In this document: in pieces, positions 57,346-64,000 of the stretch
How positions within the stretch are numbered: position 1 is the stretch's first letter
Layout: each line of letters begins with the position of its first letter
NCBI GenBank assembly: GCA_030549175.1
Contig: JAUKUA010000003.1
Span: forward strand, 1,612,001-1,676,000
Length of the DNA: 64,000 bases
Direction: 5' to 3'
Source of the DNA: Lasiosphaeris hirsuta
Lineage: Eukaryota > Ascomycota > Sordariomycetes > Sordariales > Lasiosphaeriaceae
Notes under the pieces: generated by a model
Database searches by the model: none
What the model was told of the DNA's origin: nothing
What the model saw: only the letters and a program-made list of their open reading frames with translations
Made by a program: the position numbers and the translations under genes

Positions 57346-58953
57346 GGCCGTCGCGGTCAGGCGATGTCGCGGCTCCCACTTCTCACCAAGGCACGACGCG
57401 CGAATTCAGATGCCAAGGTGGGGGGCTCAAGGGGATGATTTGAAATGAACACCATCAACATTATAGCAACTACAACAGTCCGCCAACAACAAAAGACACG
57501 ATTGGATGAAATCCCTCAGAGTCCGACATAATCCTCCAATTCTCAATGCTACCAACATCACTCATCCTTCGGCTTCGCCTCCGTTGGTCCCCGACGGCTA
57601 CCTTGCAAGGGCCTGCGCTCCGGGATCACAATCCAACGGAGTTAAGCCTTGGCAGCCGCCCAAGCCCTCGGTCTTTTTTCCTTCAGAGAGTGTCGGTGCT
57701 TGGCAGCCTCCATCTTACGTCCGGTGGCATACGTCGGCGCCTGCAACCCCCGACTGAGGCTTGTGGCCGGAAAACTCGACAGGCCGAACTCCTCTTTGTC
57801 TCAAACTGCTCCGTAGCGGTCACACAGACCATCCAGCCGGTGACGGCATGTGTCCAAGACACTGCAGTCCTTTCTTGTTTGTGAGCATGCGACTCCATGG
57901 CTCTGAACCAAAAAAAGGTGCCTTGCTAACCCCATTCAGGAAGTGCAATAAGTACCGACTTCGTAGTATAGTCATATCCCCAATTATATTCGCCCCTTTC
58001 TAAATGCTAGGTGTGCCTTTTTAGATGCGAGATATATCCCCCCAAACACCAAAAAGTGTTTTGGAGACCTCAAAATGTCATGCAACCCTAGACAGCGGCA
58101 TACTCGCAGGTGTCTTACGCCAACGCACGAGGGCTGCGTGTGTGCGGGGGTGTTTGGGTCCGTCTGGTGACTGCTATGACATGCAGTTGAAGATGACTGC
58201 CATGGCACCCTACTGATCTACTCCCGCATTACGTGGGCACTCTTTTTCTCTTGTCGAGGCTTCCGGGTTTCAATGCGACTCGTTCAGAGCCTGCAGCCAC
58301 AGATTCAGGTATTTAACCCCAAAAGGCCATTCCGACTCTGCCAATCGCAACTGGTGTTGCATGGAGCGAACCGAGCGGTGCAAGCCGTTTGTTTCCGAAC
58401 ACAGCGTTTCCAGGCCCAGACCGGGTCAACATTTCGACCGCGGTGACGCATCAGAAATTGACCCCTTAAAATTGTGAATCGTTTCCAATCTCCAGCGCCC
58501 GGGAAGCCTAAAAGGCTCCAGGGATAGGAAAGAGCCGCCGAGCGTGTTTTCGTGGGCGTCGTCGCAATACAGCATCGCCTGCAAATCACTGCGGCCGCGT
58601 GCCCTAAAACACTTTGTTGGCTTGCATGTTCTCTGCGCTATTGCCAGATTGTTTGCCGTTTAGAGCATGCCGGCGCAATACGGAACAGCCCCTGGCCTTC
58701 CTTAGGCCCCATTCGCCAATGCCTTTTCAGGGGCAAGCCGCACATGGCCGACCAAATGGGAATCCGTCCTCTGCAGTACGTAACCAAGCCCCTATCCAGT
58801 ACCATCATACACACATAGCTGAGAAGGTCGTTAAATCGTAAGAGCGAAGAGATACATAGTATAGCACAACACCGACGCGGCTGGGGTATTAGAGTGCAGC
58901 GTCGTTGTACGAGAGTAGAGTAGAGCCATCCTTGACTCGGCCGCCGCCGTCCT
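57346..58953. other. Tandem intergenic region (MFS promoter / Zn2Cys6 3' end)
   Basis: 1.6 kb holding the promoter of the MFS gene and the 3' flank of the regulator, both on the minus strand. Short ORFs only. A CGG...CCG regulator site was not convincingly seen. Confidence 0.5.
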
Positions 58954-61203
58954 TCACCACTCGACAGAGGGCCCCATTCCGAAATTCCCAAATGAATTTG
59001 CCGGCTGCCCGCTAGTGACTGGCACATTCCCAAACATGTCCCACTCCAATGCAGACCCATCTAGGTAGCTCCCCAGAAGCTGGTCAAACGCTGGATCCGA
59101 CCCCACCAACTCTTGCGGCCCCGTGAGGCTCACCGGCGTGTAGGGGTTTGGCGGCGTCGGTTCCGTCTTGTATGCCTCGTCGGGCATAGACGTCCGTAGC
59201 TTCTCGATGTAGAAGGGCAGATCCGGCAGCTGCCCACTGATACCAAACAGCTTCTCTTCCCTCTTCTTCCACGCCTTGAGGATGAAGACGGCGAGCGTCA
59301 GGTACGTTCTGTTGGATACGTCAAACAGCTCAGGATGAAAAGTGTAGACAACTTCGACCTCGTTCCACGCTCGCTCCACAAGTGTCCCCTCGGTACGGTG
59401 GCAAAGTTGCCCCGCCAAAAACATAAAGACTTCAAGTTGGAAATGCAAGAGCGAAAACCATAGAAATCCCTTGTCCTTGGCCGACGAGTAGTTAGCCGAG
59501 TTGTGTTCGAGCGTTCCAACCGCAATTTTGAATGCGTTATCTTTGGAGTTTCGGACCTCTCCTCCCCACTCGGCTGGCTGCTTCGATGGCAGAAAGAGCT
59601 CCGTCATTTTTTGGATTATGTGTTTCCTCATGTCGATGGCCATCTCGTGCACCGGCCCCGCTGTCGGGTCGCAATAATTGTCCAGCGTATCGAGCAATTC
59701 CTTGCCCAGAGTCTCAAGGGTAGCACGGTATTCTTTCATTTGTTCTTCGGATGGGCCACCTGGCCCCAGCTCGGCCTGAGAGGCCATAAGCATGGTTTCG
59801 AGACCGGGGGTGTCGACCAGAAACTTGGCGAATTTGTACGTCAGCAAGCAGAATATCATTTCCGTCGGGCCTCCTCGATCCTGGAACGGCTCCGTGGCGG
59901 ATGGGTAGATGTCGGCATCGTTGACATTTTTGGGCGGCTTGGTGTCCCAGTTTCGAGGAAGCAGCGTATGGCTGAGGCCCGAGAAGATGGCGTACTTGGC
60001 ATCCACCATGATGATCTGCCACCACAGCCGTCTCCTCATTTCCGTGTCGAATGGCCCGAGGCCCAAGAGTTCGCCGTCCCGATGAAGACCCATCTTTTGA
60101 GCCATACGGATGACGACCCCGTTCAGGATCCACGAGGCGTGTCGGTTATATCGGCCCTGGAGTGAGATCTGGGCCGGGTCAGCAAGTGGGTTCGGAAGGG
60201 TCCAGGATTGGGAATATATACCAGATAGATGACAAGGGCCTGTAGGGTTGTCAAGTCATTTGACTTGAGAAAGTTGAGGCGTAACAGAGACAGTCTGACT
60301 GCTGTAGAGTATCTCTGAAGAGCCTTCTCCCTTGAGTAGCCTAGTAAGGCTTGGCATTCGTCTGGTGTCAGAGATATCACGGCCATCAAGAAGATGGAGA
60401 ACAGGAGAGCTTCCACGTTTCTCGGAACATTATGCGAGACCCCTAGGGCCTCGGCAAGGAAAGGCTGCAGCGTAGGCACGTGGATGATCTTGGTTAGGGG
60501 ATTCACTCTATCGAGGTAGATTTGCCAGAGGCGGAAGATGTGGCTAGCTTCTGGCCACAGGTCCTCGATGCTCTGCTCCGGAGAGTCGGCCCCGAGGATC
60601 AACTCTGAATTGTCGTCGGGCGTCATAGAGTCAGGCGTGTCGTCGTGGTCATCGTCATCAATGATCTCTCGCATGGCTCGTAGCTTGGGGTTTGGTTAGT
60701 CGCCAGGGTCAAAAGGGGTTTGTTTCAAACAAACCTCATCGTATATGGTGCCCAGCAGGAAGTTGTCCATGAAGCGGACGCCGCCATCTTCCTTGACAAG
60801 CTTGCCCTGGGGCTGCCACTTTGTGTATGCTTCATCATATAGTGGCGTCTGTGAGGCGCGAGCCGTGGGACTCTCGGGTTTATCAGTGGCATACTCCTTC
60901 AGTAGCTCCTCGCATCGAGCAAGACGCTCCTGGAGGTCCTGGTTTGGCCGTCTACGTTTACGCGCGGGCGCGGGGGTGCTTGGGGTGCACTTGACATTTG
61001 CCTGCACACGGTCAGCGAAGCCGCGGGTGAGGGGGATGCGACGATCCATGTTGCTGTCTCACTTTTGTGCAATTCGCGCAGGGGAACGTCCTGTCGCATT
61101 TGATCTTGCGGTGCTGGCAGAGCACGCAGGCTAGAATGCGCTGCGGTTTATGAGAGGCGATTGCTGGGGCGGCGAGGAGTGAGCCTTGCTGCGAGGAAGC
61201 CAT
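58954..61203 (-). CDS. Zn2Cys6 transcription factor with fungal-specific domain
   Basis: Nuclear DNA-binding regulator. Minus-strand exons are 61203-61063, 61001-60735, 60683-60222 and 60168-58954 (694 residues, in frame). The zinc cluster C-x2-C-x6-C-x5-C-x2-C-x6-C uses Cys26, 29, 36, 42, 45 and 52; intron 1 falls inside it. A basic linker (ARKRRRPNQDLQERLARCEELLKEY) with a short coiled coil follows. The fungal-specific transcription factor domain runs about 165-400: FRLWQIYLDRVNPLTKIIHV, SIFLMAVISLTPDECQALLG, then across intron 3 ISLQGRYNRHASWILNG, AQKMGLHRDG and EMRRRLWWQII. The last 40 residues are Pro/Gly/Asn-rich. It lies upstream of the MFS exporter on the same strand and may control it; no target is proven. 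Confidence 0.93.
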
Positions 61204-63030
61204 GGCAGCAAGCGGCAGCGGCAGCGGCAACCGGAGCTGGAGTAGTCGATGGTTGATAATTGGTAGCAGTAGTGAGATATACTGGAAACAGCTAGCTGGC
61301 GTTCGGCAGCCTCTCGACAGTCCAAGTGGAACTGATCCCGACGACCATTGACTCCAAATCGCCAACGACCTCAGGCAGTGTAAGGCAGTGAGCACAAGGC
61401 CAGCGAGAATGGTACGGATAGGTGGTAGACGGAGGCGGACAGAGAGATGACGAAGATGACGAAAGGTTGTTTTGGTATGGATAGCAGGGAGGGCCTGGGG
61501 CCGAGCCTTGGTGGGGGTAGGACTGGAAAATAAGGGGATGGTCGGCCAAACGTCCAAGTAAAGCAGGGGCGCGCAAGACGAGGTCCAACGCAGGTCGTGC
61601 CTGCCCGGGCGCGCGGCTGGACTAATATGGGTACCAATCTACAGTACCCTAGGTAGGTTTTCGCTTCGCCAAAGAGGGACCAGCACAGGAATGCCTTGGG
61701 TTGAGAGGGCTGGATGGGTGGTTGCACAGATGCAGTCAGCTACATCTGACGATGGCGACACGCCTTGCGAGGCTGGAGGGATGAGTCTGTGATGTTTGCT
61801 CGTCTGCGACTTGTCGTTTAGGCGCTGGCTGCAGAGGCCTTGCTGTTCCACCCGTAGGTCAATATTCTTTGTTTGTCGGATTCAATCCGACCGGGACGGA
61901 GCCAGATGGAAGCGAAAGCGAGCATCCTAAGGTTTTGTTATCTGTCTAGGCTCGGCCCAGAAATGCAAGCTGCAAGCAATGGCACCCTATCTAGACACTC
62001 CGTACGACACTACTCAAGTACACTAGGTTGGCCTGTCTTGTGCTTGTCTCCCTGTTCTGTCTTCCGCGTATTCGCCACCGTAACCGCGGTGCGCTGCGTC
62101 GTAGGGCTTGTGGATGGTGGGGCATAAAACAGGTCCTTGTCCATCTCAAAATTTGAGAGGTGGATGAGAGCCTCTGTCTTCTTGCTCTCTGTTGTCACAT
62201 CACCACCTGCTAAGCACACGCGGAAACAGGGCTGCCAGGATCTATGCCAGGCTGTTGCGCCGTAGTAGGAGGCAACGAAGGCAGCCTAGCTAAGACGAAT
62301 CCCATTGTTCTGGCGCCCGCGATGGCGTCGGAAACCCGACCGATCCGGGAACTTTTGATGGTTCACATGCAGTCACACCGAACCTGCAACCTGCCAAGGG
62401 GGTATAAATGCACAAGACAGGACCACCGCCATATCCTGTCTTCTAGATGGTTGGTGAGACCGAGCTAGGCAACTTCAAGGTATGCCGCCTACACTGCCAG
62501 AGGTTTCCGTTCTTGACAGGTGTCTTCTTCGTCATGGACAAGCTCCCTATGAATACTAGTGTTCTGGAAGCGTCTATCTGAGCAGGAAGTCGGGGGGACA
62601 GAAGAGAAGACCGCGGGCGTTGGGACCTTGGAACCTGGAGACGAGATGCTGGGAATTGGGGGGGGCTTGGTCGCGCGCGCATCGAATACCAAGGTATTTA
62701 CCCCACCATGGCAGATCGATTGGGTCCTGGCGGGGACTTCTGCGAAGAGGACGGGAGACTTCTCCCCCCGAATTCCGCTCAGCCAAACTCCGACCAATCC
62801 CGCTCGATACCGCCCGGGCCAAGGTAGGTAAATTACCGCCGATATGCTGCAGAACATACCCAAAGGCGGTGAGAGCTCAGCTCTCAGCCGGGGTAGGGAA
62901 AACTTACCCCACTAAAAGTTTTCTGCCGATGCTGGGCACGAGCCCCGATGCAGGCATTTGGTAATTGCTCGCGCCATCTCCCCTCTTTGTCACTGGAGTT
63001 TTGTGTAGTCAATTGAAACTCGAGGCCATC
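61204..63030. other. Divergent intergenic region (Zn2Cys6 / homoaconitase)
   Basis: 1.8 kb upstream of both genes. The frames near 61240-61730 and 62490-62960 overlap on several strands and show no domain. No RNA gene seen. Confidence 0.5.
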
Positions 63031-64000
63031 ATGATCCTACCCGTGGTATGTGCACCCCCCCCCCCCAATACTCGTGTTGTACTCCTCCCAACTGGCCTTG
63101 ACTGACCTCTCTGCAGAGAAGAAGCCTGGCATTGACTGCCAGGAGAGGCTGCCGCCAACTCAATCTCGCTCCCAAGATCCTGAGGACCTCAACCCAGCGT
63201 CGCGTTTCTGTCGCATCCTACAGCACTACCCCTGTTCGCCGCCTCGATGCCTTCCACACTCAGCTTGAGGGTTCCAACTCCGCGGTCCTCTCGTCACTCA
63301 AGACCACACCCCAGACGCCCCAGACCCTGACGGAGAAGATCGTCCAGAGATATTCTGTTGGCCTTGCGCCGGGGAAGAAGGTCAAGGCTGGGGACTATGT
63401 GACCTTGTCGCCATATCACTGCATGACCCATGACAACTCGTGGCCCGTTGCCATGAAGTTCATGTCCATTGGTGCTTCCAAGATACATGACAACCGTCAG
63501 GTCGTCATGACTCTCGACCATGATGTGCAGAACAAGAGTGAATCTAATCTGAAGAAGTACCGTCAAATCGAGGAGTTTGCTAAAAAGCACGGTGTCGACT
63601 TTTATCCCGCTGGTAGGGGAATTGGCCATCAGATCATGGTCGAGGAGGGATACGCGTGGCCAGGAACCGTTACCGTAGCCTCCGACTCGCACAGCAATAT
63701 GTATGGCGGTGTGGGCTGCCTCGGTACACCCATGGTGCGGACGGATGCTGCCAGCATATGGGCAACAGGCCGGACGTGGTGGCAGATCCCGCCCGTCGCC
63801 AAGGTGACCTTTACTGGTCTTCTCCCCCCTGGTGTGACCGGCAAGGACGTCATTGTCGCCCTGTGCGGTCTTTTCAACAACGATGAAGTGCTAAACCACG
63901 CCATCGAGTTCACAGGCACTGAGGAAACGATGCGCACCATCCCCGTAGACGACCGCCTTACCATCGCCAATATGACCACCGAGTGGGGAGCTTTGAGCGG
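63031..64000 (+). CDS. lys4: Homoaconitase, mitochondrial (LYS4-type), 5' part only
   Basis: Fe-S enzyme of the fungal alpha-aminoadipate lysine pathway, acting on homocitrate-derived cis-homoaconitate in mitochondria. Exon 1 is tiny (63031-63045, MILPV), then a 71-nt intron with C12, then 63117 to the window end, still open (about 299 residues seen). [15 protein letters not shown] to about residue 45 is an Arg-rich mitochondrial presequence. Conserved blocks: [49 protein letters not shown]-type (here [24 protein letters not shown]), [55 protein letters not shown] and [14 protein letters not shown]. These follow fungal homoaconitase more closely than aconitase ([17 protein letters not shown]). 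The cluster cysteines and the swivel domain lie beyond the window. Confidence 0.93.

Noticed and set aside
1951..62828. Recurrent AGGTAGG/CCTACCT words in noncoding DNA (for example 1951, 1975, 29304, 33514, 36933, 37049, 61651, 62822)
   Set aside because: About ten occurrences against a rough chance expectation of four to five in the noncoding part; suggestive but not enough without a genome-wide count.

Overview
The window is nuclear DNA of a filamentous ascomycete, most likely a Sordariomycete and probably Sordariales. The genes carry short introns (about 50-100 nt, GT..CTAAC..AG). Third codon positions lean to G/C. Proteins of filamentous-ascomycete type include a Zn2Cys6 regulator, a 14-TM MFS carrier, a chromodomain-HDA2/3 protein and homoaconitase. 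The glycogenin model places its two acceptor tyrosines at 196 and 198, the positions I recall for the Neurospora crassa enzyme. I see no transposon, CRISPR array, intact tRNA or intact rRNA.

Layout. 2.6-5.7 kb (+): glycogenin with a long His-rich tail. 9.0-6.7 kb (-): secreted acid sphingomyelinase-like phosphodiesterase with a saposin domain. 10.1-14.2 kb (+): chromodomain protein with an HDA2/3-like domain. 16.1-15.1 kb (-): cytochrome c oxidase subunit VI. 17.8-19.0 kb (+): ELO fatty-acid elongase. 19.0-25.8 kb: gene-free. 25.8-27.1 kb (+): conserved-looking fungal protein of unknown role. 32.6-30.5 kb (-): F-box protein. 36.6-34.2 kb (-): glycogen synthase. 39.3-40.1 kb (+): Asn/Gly-rich orphan. 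42.5-46.3 kb (+): CTK1-type kinase. 46.9 kb: 5S rRNA fragment. 47.5-49.0 kb (+): MFAP1-like splicing factor. 51.3-49.1 kb (-): DNA polymerase alpha subunit B. 52.0-53.1 kb (+): Sec14/PDR16-like lipid transfer protein. 53.9-55.1 kb (+): MDR-family oxidoreductase. 57.3-55.5 kb (-): MFS exporter. 61.2-59.0 kb (-): Zn2Cys6 regulator. 63.0 kb to the window end (+): homoaconitase, truncated by the window edge.

How the genes relate. Glycogenin (primer) and glycogen synthase (elongation) lie 29 kb apart. From memory, the N. crassa homologues gnn (NCU06698) and gsn (NCU06687), and cox6 (NCU06695), are also neighbours, so this is probably an old linkage rather than a new cluster. The reductase, exporter and Zn2Cys6 regulator at 53.9-61.2 kb could be a small detoxification or efflux module without a biosynthetic backbone gene. 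The other genes are housekeeping: chromatin, transcription, splicing, replication, respiration, lipids and lysine.

Most gene models come from splice-site reading that restores conserved domains, and almost every one closes in frame. Two do not: glycogenin and the MFS carrier each contain a 7-G run that is one base off the frame expected from the protein. No clearly undescribed system stands out. The best leads are the His-rich glycogenin tail, the Asn/Gly-rich orphan, the sense-strand poly-C tracts in introns and leaders, the ACGCG cluster before POL12, two GC-AG introns, and the 5S fragment.
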